The position numbers and the translations under genes were made by a program. The notes under the pieces are model-generated. The model made no database searches. It worked only from the letters and a program-made list of their open reading frames with translations, and was not told the origin of the DNA. Positions 36,792 through 44,111 of a DNA stretch of 64,000 bases are shown in pieces. Within the stretch, counting starts at the first letter, position 1; every line of letters begins with the position of its first letter. The DNA is taken from NCBI RefSeq assembly GCF_900116445.1, contig NZ_FPBH01000002.1, forward strand, positions 186,001 to 250,000. Reading direction: 5' to 3'. This DNA comes from Paraburkholderia aspalathi (GTDB lineage: Bacteria > Pseudomonadota > Gammaproteobacteria > Burkholderiales > Burkholderiaceae).

Positions 36792-38255
36792 ATGGCTGAC
36801 ACGAGTTATATGGTGCGTAAATCCGTCGCGGATATTGTCGCAAGCGCGGAGGGTGGCGAAAACCAACTGTCGAAGTCGCTGGGTGCGCCCAGCATTACGG
36901 CCATGGGTATCGGCGCGATCATCGGCGCCGGCATCTTTGTTCTGACCGGCACGGCCGCGGCCCATTACGCGGGCCCGAGCATCATTCTTTCGTTTGTCCT
37001 CGGCGGGATTGCCTGCGCCTTTGTCGGACTCTGCTACTCCGAACTGGCTGCCATGCTGCCGGTCTGCGGCAGCAGTTATACCTACACGTATGCCACGCTC
37101 GGCGAAATATTCGCGTGGATCATCGGCTGGGATCTGATCCTCGAATATGCGATGGGCGCGGCGACTGTTGCGGTTGGCTGGTCGGGCTACATCGTGAGCC
37201 TGTTGCATAACGTCGGGATCAACATTCCGCCCACCATGGCGGCGGCACCCGGCACCACGGTGACGCTCGCCGATGGCAGCACGGTAGCCGGTGTCGTCAA
37301 TTTGCCGGCGGTCTTCATTATCGCCGTGCTGACCCTCCTGCTCGTGCTCGGCACCAAGGAATCCGCGCGGCTCAATAACATCATGGTGGCGATCAAGCTG
37401 ACCGTGGTGGTGGCGTTCATCGCTATCGGCGCCTTCTTTGTGCATCCGGCCAACTGGCATCCGTTCATTCCGCAGAATACCGGTGAATTCGGCAATTTCG
37501 GCGCGAGCGGCATTCTGCGCGGATCGGCCGTCGTGTTCTTCGCTTTCATCGGCTTCGATGCGGTGTCCACCGCGGCCCAGGAAGCACGCAAGCCGCAGAT
37601 CGATATGCCGATCGGCATTCTGGGCTCGCTGATAATCTGCACGCTGCTCTACATTGCGGTCGCCGGCGTGCTGACAGGACTCGTTCCGTATGCCCAGCTC
37701 AACGTCCCGGATCCGATCGCGAAAGGTGTCGATGCGATCGGCGTCACCTGGTTTTCCGTGCTCATCAAGATCGGCGCGCTGACCGGCTTGACGACTGTGA
37801 TACTCGTGCTGCTATATGGCCAGAGCCGTATCTTCTTCACGATGTCACAAGATGGCCTGCTGCCGCACCTGTTCGCGCGCGTCCATCCGCGTCTGCAAAC
37901 ACCCCATTTGAGCCAGATAATGATCGGCGCGATCGTCGCGATTGTGGCGGCGTTCACACCGATCAACGTGTTAGGCGAGATGGTCAGCATCGGCACCCTG
38001 TTCGCGTTCATTCTCGTCTGCGGCGCCGTGATCTATCTGCGCCGCAGCGACGCAGGAGCCGCGAGACCGTTCCGCGCGCCGGGCGTGCCGGTGATCGCGA
38101 TCCTCGGGATTCTGTTTTGCCTGCTGCTGATGGCGGGGCTGCCGATCGTCACGTGGCTGCGGCTCTTCGTCTGGCTCGTGATCGGGCTCATCGTCTACGG
38201 GATCTACGGCCGCAGTCATTCGCGGCTTCGCTATCCGGAACGGGCACCCGACTGA
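36792..38255 (+). CDS. APC-superfamily amino-acid permease (CAT/YfnA type)
   Basis: The ATG at 36792 gives 487 residues. The start of the membrane part, LGAPSITAMGIGAIIGAGIF and VLTGTAAAHYAGPS, is the substrate-binding first helix of APC transporters. Twelve hydrophobic segments follow; AFIGFDAVSTAAQEARKPQID (after helix six) and QSRIFFTMSQDGLLPHLFARVH are typical of the cationic-amino-acid-transporter branch. It imports or exchanges amino acids across the inner membrane. Directly after its stop lies a short remnant of an ATCase 3' end and then a strong terminator, implying a rearrangement placed this gene here. Confidence 0.92.
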   Translation: MADTSYMVRKSVADIVASAEGGENQLSKSLGAPSITAMGIGAIIGAGIFVLTGTAAAHYAGPSIILSFVLGGIACAFVGLCYSELAAMLPVCGSSYTYTYATLGEIFAWIIGWDLILEYAMGAATVAVGWSGYIVSLLHNVGINIPPTMAAAPGTTVTLADGSTVAGVVNLPAVFIIAVLTLLLVLGTKESARLNNIMVAIKLTVVVAFIAIGAFFVHPANWHPFIPQNTGEFGNFGASGILRGSAVVFFAFIGFDAVSTAAQEARKPQIDMPIGILGSLIICTLLYIAVAGVLTGLVPYAQLNVPDPIAKGVDAIGVTWFSVLIKIGALTGLTTVILVLLYGQSRIFFTMSQDGLLPHLFARVHPRLQTPHLSQIMIGAIVAIVAAFTPINVLGEMVSIGTLFAFILVCGAVIYLRRSDAGAARPFRAPGVPVIAILGILFCLLLMAGLPIVTWLRLFVWLVIGLIVYGIYGRSHSRLRYPERAPD

Positions 38256-38262
38256 TATCACA

Positions 38263-38292
38263 GACGATGTGGTATTTCACCGCATCGATTGA
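38263..38292 (+). pseudogene. Vestigial 3' end of an aspartate carbamoyltransferase gene
   Basis: The ten codons at 38263-38292 read DDVVFHRID-stop, against DDAVFHGID-stop at the end of the intact ATCase gene (36527-36556). By eye, 26 of 30 bases agree, and two of the four differences are at third codon positions. The copy starts eight bases after the permease stop and is followed nine bases later by a GGCCTTGC-type terminator, as in the intact gene. This points to an older ATCase gene whose body was replaced. Confidence 0.6.
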
Positions 38293-38301
38293 ACGACTAA
38301 T

Positions 38302-38341
38302 AAAGCGGCCTTGCTGAAAACCAGCAAGGCCGCTTTTTTTT
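38302..38341 (+). terminator. Strong rho-independent terminator
   Basis: AAAGCGGCCTTGCTG (38302-38316) and CAGCAAGGCCGCTTT (38322-38336) make a perfect 15-bp stem with loop AAAAC, followed by a run of T. It ends transcription of the APC permease gene. A near copy lies at 48384-48421. Confidence 0.92.
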
Positions 38342-38491
38342 GCTGTCGCTCGAACGCCCGTCACGGGCGCTTCGTCACCCCGTCATCCATGACTTCTGCT
38401 GGATTGTCCACAGCGCGCGAGACACGCAAAGTGGCATCGCCGTCTATCGCGTCCACGCACGCCGGCACTCTTCCACAGCAGGACGTTCACC

Positions 38492-38572
38492 ATGACTTTG
38501 CAACGCTTACTAACTCGAGCCTGCCGCGCCGCACGCTCAGCAATCGGCCACCGTAACGAACCGGAGGGCTGA
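38492..38572 (+). CDS. Candidate 26-residue leader peptide
   Basis: A frame from the ATG at 38492 encodes MTLQRLLTRACRAARSAIGH plus six residues. It ends in TGA one base before the ATG of the next gene, and that gene's GGAGGG ribosome site lies inside it. AGGA precedes its own ATG by about ten bases. This geometry suits translational coupling. The peptide is basic and amphipathic. The rest of the interval 38342-38491 has no visible feature. Confidence 0.35.
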   Translation: MTLQRLLTRACRAARSAIGHRNEPEG

Positions 38573-38573
38573 A

Positions 38574-39632
38574 ATGGGCATCGACCATTTTTCCAATCGG
38601 TTCCGGCTGCGCGCCGCACGTGTCAGTGCCCCTCCTGACGGCGCATCACCCGGCGCGCTGCTGGCCCAATTGCGCGACGAATGCGAGGCGATGGCGCGCT
38701 ACGCGTTGCATCACGGTCTGCCCGTCGCGCCCGAAACCATCGCGCTGCTGAGCGCGCTGATCGACGGCACCGCGCCTGAAAACCGGCCTCCCGGCACTGC
38801 CGGCGACGTGCCTCGTTACGCCGCCACCTCGCAGCACTCGCTTGCATCGATCCACCGGAAACTGGCCGCGCTCATCGCGCCGGCCACACCGCAAGCCGTC
38901 ACGCTGCTCGATGCGCAGCACCGTCTCGGCCGCCCGTTCGCTTGGCTCGGTCCGGTGCCGCTGATCAGGCTGTTGACGGTCGCGTCGATTGCGTTTCTGA
39001 TCGCCGTGGTCGCAACCGGGCTTTCTCCCGACGTCTCCGCGGACAACGTCGAGCGCGGCTTCCTCGACTCACACGGCACGCAGTTGTTATGGAATGCGCT
39101 GTTCCTGCTGTTTTGCGCGGGACTCGGCGCATCGTTCGCGACGCTGTTTCAGGCGCATCGTTACATCGCCGCGTCGACGTACGACCCGAAGTACGACGCA
39201 TCCTACGGCGCGCGCCTGATTCTCGGGCTGATTGCCGGGTTGATCCTCGTAGAGATGCTACCGTCGCGCCTCTTCGATCAGGGCAGCATGCACAGCTTCG
39301 GCAAACCCGCCCTATCGATGCTCGGCGGCTTCTCGGCAACTGCCGTACACCGCTTGCTGCAAAGGCTCGTCGACACGCTCGACACACTCGTGCGCGGCGA
39401 TCGCTCGTCCGACGCGGATGCCGCACAGCAGACGCGCCGTGCCCAGGCTGTGAGCGAACGCACGCAATGGCAGAGCGAGATCGCCGCGAACCTGCTCGAG
39501 CTTCAGCAGTCGCTCGATCATCCGGATGCCGGCGACACGGTACGCCAACGTCTCGCGGATCTCACCCGCGCGATGCTCGCAGGCGAGCCGGCCCGGCTGT
39601 CCGTTACCCCCATTCCAAACGACCCGGAGTGA
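38574..39632 (+). CDS. Membrane protein of unknown function
   Basis: The 352-residue protein has a polar N-terminal region of about 125 residues, membrane helices at about 127-146, 168-190 and 212-230, and a C-terminal helical region (about 245-345) with coiled-coil character. The strong ribosome site GGAGGG precedes the ATG. The gene is followed four bases later by a DUF4239-like gene, with which it probably forms an operon. I do not recognise the family. The pairing suggests that the two form a membrane complex. Confidence 0.75.
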   Translation: MGIDHFSNRFRLRAARVSAPPDGASPGALLAQLRDECEAMARYALHHGLPVAPETIALLSALIDGTAPENRPPGTAGDVPRYAATSQHSLASIHRKLAALIAPATPQAVTLLDAQHRLGRPFAWLGPVPLIRLLTVASIAFLIAVVATGLSPDVSADNVERGFLDSHGTQLLWNALFLLFCAGLGASFATLFQAHRYIAASTYDPKYDASYGARLILGLIAGLILVEMLPSRLFDQGSMHSFGKPALSMLGGFSATAVHRLLQRLVDTLDTLVRGDRSSDADAAQQTRRAQAVSERTQWQSEIAANLLELQQSLDHPDAGDTVRQRLADLTRAMLAGEPARLSVTPIPNDPE

Positions 39633-39636
39633 CACG

Positions 39637-40440
39637 ATGCTCTTCCTCTACAACATGCCCGCCGCCTTGATGGGTGCGCTGATCGTCGGCGCGACGCTCG
39701 CCGCGGCCTTGGGCGGCTATCTGCTGTTTCGCCGTTGCTTTCCGGTTCAACTCGATGCCGAACAGCGCGGCATGACTGTGGCGATGATGTCCGCGGTGAC
39801 CACCATCAATTCGCTGCTGGTCGCGTTCGCCGCCATTACGGTCTGGGGTACCTACGACGCCGCGGCTGGCACGGTCTCGTCCGAGGCCGCGTGCGCCACT
39901 GAACTCGCTCACGATCTCGCGTCGTTCGGCAAGCCGGATGCACTCACTGCCAGAAACGAACTGATCATCTATATCGAGCATGTCGTTCGCGACGAATGGC
40001 CGCAAATGCAGCAGTACGCCCGCGCGGATGCCGGAACCCAGGCCGCATTCGACAAGATGTTCGCGACGACCAACCGGATCGTGCCGTCGGACGATCGCGA
40101 GCGGGCACTGCTGACCGAAGTGCTCGCCCGTGTGAATGAAATGACCAAGCTTCGGGAGCATCGGCTGCAGGCGCTCGATGTCGCCATGCCGGTGACGTTG
40201 TGGGGTGTCATGCTGATCGCGAGCGCGCTCTCGCTGGTGCTGCTGTACGTGTTGCCCGTGACGCGCTTTCATCTTGGGCTCGTGACCATCTGGGCAACGA
40301 CGCTCGGACTCGCGTTCTTTTTCGTGCTAGCCGTCGACCGGCCGTTCGCCGGCGAAGTCAGCGTGAGTCCGGCGCCCATGCAGCACGCCATCGACACCCT
40401 TGCCGCTGAAGACGCCGGACATCAGATTGCACCGGCCTAG
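39637..40440 (+). CDS. DUF4239 / bestrophin-like membrane protein
   Basis: The ATG at 39637 gives 267 residues. Two N-terminal helices (about 8-30 and 50-72) flank FRRCFPVQLDAEQRGMTVAM, a central soluble helical domain carries ELIIYIEHVVRDEWPQMQQY, and two C-terminal helices (about 190-240) precede a short tail. This is the layout of DUF4239, a family distantly related to bestrophin channels and without known function. It lies four bases after the preceding membrane-protein gene. A fragment of a similar gene is at 27607-27828. Confidence 0.75.
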   Translation: MLFLYNMPAALMGALIVGATLAAALGGYLLFRRCFPVQLDAEQRGMTVAMMSAVTTINSLLVAFAAITVWGTYDAAAGTVSSEAACATELAHDLASFGKPDALTARNELIIYIEHVVRDEWPQMQQYARADAGTQAAFDKMFATTNRIVPSDDRERALLTEVLARVNEMTKLREHRLQALDVAMPVTLWGVMLIASALSLVLLYVLPVTRFHLGLVTIWATTLGLAFFFVLAVDRPFAGEVSVSPAPMQHAIDTLAAEDAGHQIAPA

Positions 40441-40445
40441 CCGGT

Positions 40446-40480
40446 CTTGCATCCGGCCCGTGCGCCGGGCCGGATGCAAG
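40446..40480. terminator. Bidirectional hairpin between convergent genes
   Basis: CTTGCATCCGGCCCG (40446-40460) and CGGGCCGGATGCAAG (40466-40480) form a perfect 15-bp stem around TGCGC. It fills the 48-base gap between the convergent DUF4239-like and LuxR-type genes and probably stops transcription from both sides, though T tracts are weak. Confidence 0.75.
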
Positions 40481-40488
40481 CGTGGCAT

Positions 40489-41166
40489 TTACTCATGCGT
40501 GACGCATAAGAGCGTCTGGCCGCGCACGTTTTCAGGTGTCACGTGACGCGCAAGCCAAAGCGCCGCCTCCGTGCGATTGCTGACGCCGATCTGCCGAAAA
40601 AGTGCGTACAGGTGGTTCTTGATGGTCCCCTCCGCGACGTTGAGCACCCGGCAGATCTGCTTGTTCGACTTCCCTTCCGCCAGCAGACGCAATACCTCGC
40701 GCTGCCGCGGCGTCAGACGCTCGAATGCGCGATCGCTGGACTGCGCCTGAGCCGGCCCCAGCTCGGCGCCCAGGCCATAAGTGGGCGGAACGTAGATCGC
40801 ACCCGAGGCGACGCGGCAGAGCGCATCGGCGAATTCGTCCGCGCTCGCATGACGCTCGACGATGCCCGAGGCGCCCGCCATCAGCGCATCGGCGATCGCC
40901 TGGCGACACACCGTGCGCACCACGAATAGCCATGGCACCGTCCCCAGGGCGTCCTGCAGCACCTTCGGCCAGCCCATCCGCGCAGCACGCTCGTCCCATT
41001 CGAGGGTGACCGCGCCGACCGTTCCCGGCGGCAGGCCTTCCCGGATGCGGTAGATGTCTTCAGGACGCTGGGCCGACCACACCTGGCAACTGCTGTCCCG
41101 TCTCCATAAGACATCGGCTACCCCTGCCACAAATAGCGGCGGACTATCGATCATCAGAACGTTCAT
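40489..41166 (-). CDS. LuxR/NarL-type regulator with degenerate receiver domain
   Basis: The 225-residue protein has a clear LuxR helix-turn-helix at about 150-205 (LTPRQREVLRLLAEGKSNKQ, VAEGTIKNHLYALFRQIGVS). The N-terminal domain has receiver-like length and pattern (MNVLMIDSPPLFVAGVADVL) but lacks the normal phosphoacceptor: the expected LxDxxxP strand reads GAVTLEWDER, and the lysine loop is altered. Regulation by phosphorylation is therefore doubtful; ligand binding or partner binding is more likely. It is divergent from the DUF2589 gene set and is the only regulator in that region, so it is the probable controller. Confidence 0.85.
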   Translation of the reverse strand: MNVLMIDSPPLFVAGVADVLWRRDSSCQVWSAQRPEDIYRIREGLPPGTVGAVTLEWDERAARMGWPKVLQDALGTVPWLFVVRTVCRQAIADALMAGASGIVERHASADEFADALCRVASGAIYVPPTYGLGAELGPAQAQSSDRAFERLTPRQREVLRLLAEGKSNKQICRVLNVAEGTIKNHLYALFRQIGVSNRTEAALWLARHVTPENVRGQTLLCVTHE

Positions 41167-41440
41167 TTAAGCGTATCCCCTCGGTAGCGAGACGCTCGGG
41201 TTCACGTTATTTGCGTCTCTTCGGCTCGCTTTTACCGCTCTTTTGAAAATGACGCACTAGTTCCGACGATCCGTGAAAAACGTTCTAATACAAAAGGCAC
41301 TCCATTTCTTTCAGAATTAATATGCCGTCCTCCCCTGCCGTCATGCAGGACGGATGGCCTCTCCACAGATTTCTCCAATTTATGTAATTTGAATAGAGAC
41401 AGTGTATTCGCACTGTCACAAATTCACCATGGAGGTCTGT
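41167..41440 (+). promoter_or_regulatory. Control region of the DUF2589 gene set
   Basis: This AT-richer stretch carries two inverted repeats: CCGTCCT-N15-AGGACGG (41325-41331 and 41347-41353) and GACAGTG-TATTCG-CACTGTC (41398-41417). A strong GGAGG lies six bases before the ATG at 41441. The second repeat is close enough to the start to be a leader hairpin or an operator for the divergent LuxR-type protein. Exact -10 and -35 boxes are not certain. Confidence 0.6.
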
Positions 41441-42121
41441 ATGGATGCCAATTTCATCGGCTCTGTCATTAATGCTTTACCAATGGACCAAATGATCGCC
41501 GGTCCATTGAAAGCAATGATTTCAGCGCAAACCCAGGCGGCGAAAAGTTATGCCGATTTTCTGATGCAGGTGTGCATTCAGAACGGCAAGGCAGTCGCTG
41601 TGCAGTTCGACTACGACGAAACGCTCGTCGACGAGAGCGGCGTATCGAAAGGCGTGGTGCAGAAGACCATGCGCATTCCGCTGCTGGCCGCGATCGTTCA
41701 TCCCATCATCGCGATCGAAGAAGGCACGATCGACTTCGAGATGGAAATCACGCAGTCGGAGAAGTCGTCGGAGTCTACGGATGCGAGCGGCGAATTCCAG
41801 GCGAAGTTTGGCTGGGGTCCGGTCAGCGTGAGCATCTCGGGACGTGTCTCGCACAAGTCGGAGCAAACCCGCAGCACCGATACGCGAGCCAAATATTCGA
41901 TCCACACGCAGATCAAGCGGCAGCCTCCGCCGGAAGCGCTGATGCGTGTCATTGACTTCCTGACGGACGCCGCCACCAAACCGGTTGTGACCGAAGACAA
42001 GGCGAAAGACGTCAAGCCGCTGCCGGCCACACCGACAGACGGCAAGCTGGTCGGCGAGACCACGCAAGCGAGCACGCAGGCAAGCACGCAGGCGAGCGGC
42101 CAGCAGCCTGTCCATCAGTAA
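41441..42121 (+). CDS. DUF2589 protein, first copy
   Basis: The ATG at 41441 with GGAGG gives 226 residues. An N-terminal helical part (MDQMIAGPLKAMISAQTQAA, KSYADFLMQV) leads into a beta-rich middle (VAVQFDYDETLVDESGV, TMRIPLLAAIVHPIIAIEEG, TIDFEMEITQSEKSSE), then KAKYSIHTQIKRQPPPEALM-RVID-like sequence and a low-complexity QASTQASTQAS tail. This is the DUF2589 layout; the family has no assigned role that I know. No signal peptide is present. It heads a run of co-directional genes and is followed after 31 bases by a second DUF2589 gene. Confidence 0.85.
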   Translation: MDANFIGSVINALPMDQMIAGPLKAMISAQTQAAKSYADFLMQVCIQNGKAVAVQFDYDETLVDESGVSKGVVQKTMRIPLLAAIVHPIIAIEEGTIDFEMEITQSEKSSESTDASGEFQAKFGWGPVSVSISGRVSHKSEQTRSTDTRAKYSIHTQIKRQPPPEALMRVIDFLTDAATKPVVTEDKAKDVKPLPATPTDGKLVGETTQASTQASTQASGQQPVHQ

Positions 42122-42152
42122 GCACAGCGGCCACTGACGGCGGGCGGACACC

Positions 42153-42959
42153 ATGTTCAACTTCTTCAAACGGCGCCGCGGCGTGCCGGCTTCACACGGT
42201 ACGCCGGCCGAAGGCGTACCGCACGACAACGCCTCACAGCGCACGGCCTCGCAGAACGCTAGCGATAGCAAACCGGCTGCTGCGCCTGGCACGCGCGAGC
42301 CGCCGGCAGTCACGCAAGCTGCGCCGTCCGCTTCGGCGGCGGCCGGCGACGCCGACATGGCGAACGGCAGCGGAGCGAACGTGCCGCCCGGCACTCCACC
42401 GTCCGGCGGTGCGCCGCCGTCGAGCGCGAGCGATCCACCGCCACCACCACGCGGTCTCGCGCTTGACGACATCACGCGCGGCATGCAACACGCGGCAGCC
42501 GCCGCGAATCAGTTGCTCTCGCTTCAGTACACCACCGTGCTCGACCAGTTCTTCGACCAGGACGAGAACGGCCTGCTCACGCCGCGCGCGGTCGAGGTCG
42601 CGCTCGACGCGGAGCACACGATGCCGGTGCCGCTCGTCGCGCTGGCGACGCCGCGCGGACTGGCGCTCGACAGGATGGTCGTGCATCTGACGGTGCGCGC
42701 GGACTTCACCGAAACGCTACCGGCCGGCGGATTGGCGGGCGGCGATCAACGCGGCCGTTTCTTCGTGACGCTCGCGCCGCCGTCCGCACGCCCGAACGCC
42801 CAAGGTGAGCAAGCGCAGCGCGATAGCCAGCACATCGACATCGAAATGCAGTTTGCGGCGCTCGACCCGCCCGAAGCGATCATGCGCGTGATCGACGAAT
42901 ACACCCACCGCCTCGTGCCGCGCGCACGGCACGACGATGAGGAGAAACGCCATGCCTGA
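42153..42959 (+). CDS. DUF2589 protein, second copy, with proline-rich linker
   Basis: The 268-residue protein begins MFNFFKRRRGVPAS, then has about 80 residues of Ala/Pro/Ser/Gly-rich linker (PPGTPPSGGAPPSSASDPPP). A DUF2589-like domain follows: GLALDDITRGMQHAAAAANQ, VEVALDAEHTMPVPLVALAT, MVVHLTVRADFTE, and IDIEMQFAALDPPEAIMRVI. It shares PPEAxMRVID with the first copy, and the strand pattern agrees. The basic start and flexible linker suggest tethering to a partner or membrane. The lysozyme gene overlaps its last eight bases. Confidence 0.8.
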   Translation: MFNFFKRRRGVPASHGTPAEGVPHDNASQRTASQNASDSKPAAAPGTREPPAVTQAAPSASAAAGDADMANGSGANVPPGTPPSGGAPPSSASDPPPPPRGLALDDITRGMQHAAAAANQLLSLQYTTVLDQFFDQDENGLLTPRAVEVALDAEHTMPVPLVALATPRGLALDRMVVHLTVRADFTETLPAGGLAGGDQRGRFFVTLAPPSARPNAQGEQAQRDSQHIDIEMQFAALDPPEAIMRVIDEYTHRLVPRARHDDEEKRHA

Positions 42960-43398
42960 GCAACCCACGTGCACCGGCACGCAAGGTATCGACCTGATCA
43001 AACAGTTCGAGGGATTACGCCTGAACCGCTATCTCGACGCCGTCGGCAAACCGACGATCGGCTATGGACATCTGATTCTGCCGCACGAAAGCTTCAACCG
43101 CCCGCTCTCGGAGTCCGAGGCGCTGGCGCTTCTGAGGCGCGACTTGCGCAGCGCCGAACTCGCGCTGCGCAAGCTGGTACGCGTCGCGATCACGCAGCAG
43201 CAATTCGACGCCTTGATGTCGTTCGTCTTCAACCTCGGCGCGGGGCGGCTGCGTTCCTCAACGCTGCTGCGCTATCTGAACGCGGGCGCAAGCAGTCATG
43301 CCGCCGACCAGTTCCTCGTCTGGAACAAAGCGGGCGGCAAACCGCTCGCGGGCCTGACGCGCCGCCGCCAGGCCGAACGCAAGCTTTTTCTTTCCTAG
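42952..43398 (+). CDS. GH24 phage-type lysozyme without signal peptide
   Basis: The 148-residue protein starts at the ATG at 42952, with GGAGAAA before it, inside the end of the DUF2589 gene. It has the T4-lysozyme-type site: IDLIKQFEGLRLNRYLDAVG, KPTIGYGHL, with the catalytic Glu in FEG, then Asp and Thr; QQQFDALMSFVFNLGAGRLR and FLVWNKAGGKPLAGLTRRRQ complete the domain. It would cut peptidoglycan. Having no signal peptide it needs a holin, cell lysis or another route to reach the wall. No holin, spanin or phage structural gene lies beside it. Confidence 0.92.
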   Translation: MPEQPTCTGTQGIDLIKQFEGLRLNRYLDAVGKPTIGYGHLILPHESFNRPLSESEALALLRRDLRSAELALRKLVRVAITQQQFDALMSFVFNLGAGRLRSSTLLRYLNAGASSHAADQFLVWNKAGGKPLAGLTRRRQAERKLFLS

Positions 43399-43420
43399 TG
43401 TCCTGACAGGAGGCTTCCCG

Positions 43421-43927
43421 ATGATTTCAAACCATCACGACCGGACGGGTCGCGGGCTTAACACGCGTGTTGTCTGTGCAATCGCAGCCGCCACCGTCGT
43501 CCTCTATTCCATCGCTGATTCGCACGCCCAACAGCCAACGCCGACGCTTACCTGCGAGGCTGAAGTCGTGCGCATCAGCCAGGCCTTGCAAATCGCGCAC
43601 CAACCTGCGCTATGCGAACGCTGCGGCGAGCGGCTTGTGCGCACGCTCGACAGCCTTTACCGGCTCGGCGTGTTGCCCACCTTCTATGCATCCGCGGACA
43701 GCGCCAACTGGGACGACCCGCAGCGGCGCCCCGCGATGATGAGCGGCCGCAGTCTCGCCGGCATTCCGGACGGCGCCGAGCTGCTGGCCGACATCGACAG
43801 TGGCTTTGGGCCGCGCGGCATCCACAGGTTGCGCTACACGCCGTCGAACCGGCCGGTAGCCATCACCACGGCCGACCGCAGCGTCTCGATACCACTGGTG
43901 CCGTGCAAACCCGGCGGCGCGCCCTGA
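43421..43927 (+). CDS. Secreted or periplasmic cysteine-containing protein, unknown
   Basis: The 168-residue protein has a signal-like N-terminus (hydrophobic about residues 17-34, cleavage likely after SHA). The mature part has five cysteines, including LCERCGERL, and no motif I recognise. GGAGG stands 12 bases before the ATG, and the gene lies 22 bases after the lysozyme gene, so it is probably in the same operon. Its export and position beside a lysozyme suggest a periplasmic partner or protector, but this is inference. Confidence 0.65.
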   Translation: MISNHHDRTGRGLNTRVVCAIAAATVVLYSIADSHAQQPTPTLTCEAEVVRISQALQIAHQPALCERCGERLVRTLDSLYRLGVLPTFYASADSANWDDPQRRPAMMSGRSLAGIPDGAELLADIDSGFGPRGIHRLRYTPSNRPVAITTADRSVSIPLVPCKPGGAP

Positions 43928-44111
43928 CAACCTGGTAATGCACGGCGGGCACGGCCCAGGCCATCCTTCCTATGTCGCCGTACCAGCCTTCCGCCCTATT
44001 CATGCGAACACGCCGCGCATCTACTCTGCAAGGGTAGTGCAACACAAGCAACGCATGCCTGAGACGTAGACCCGAACACTCATCGAGTACACACCCAACA
44101 GGAGCAGTGGC

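Noticed and set aside
42060..42120. The repeated AGCACGCAGGCAAGCACGCA-type sequence as a CRISPR or mobile repeat
   Set aside because: It is a short in-frame QAST codon repeat at the end of the first DUF2589 gene, without spacers.
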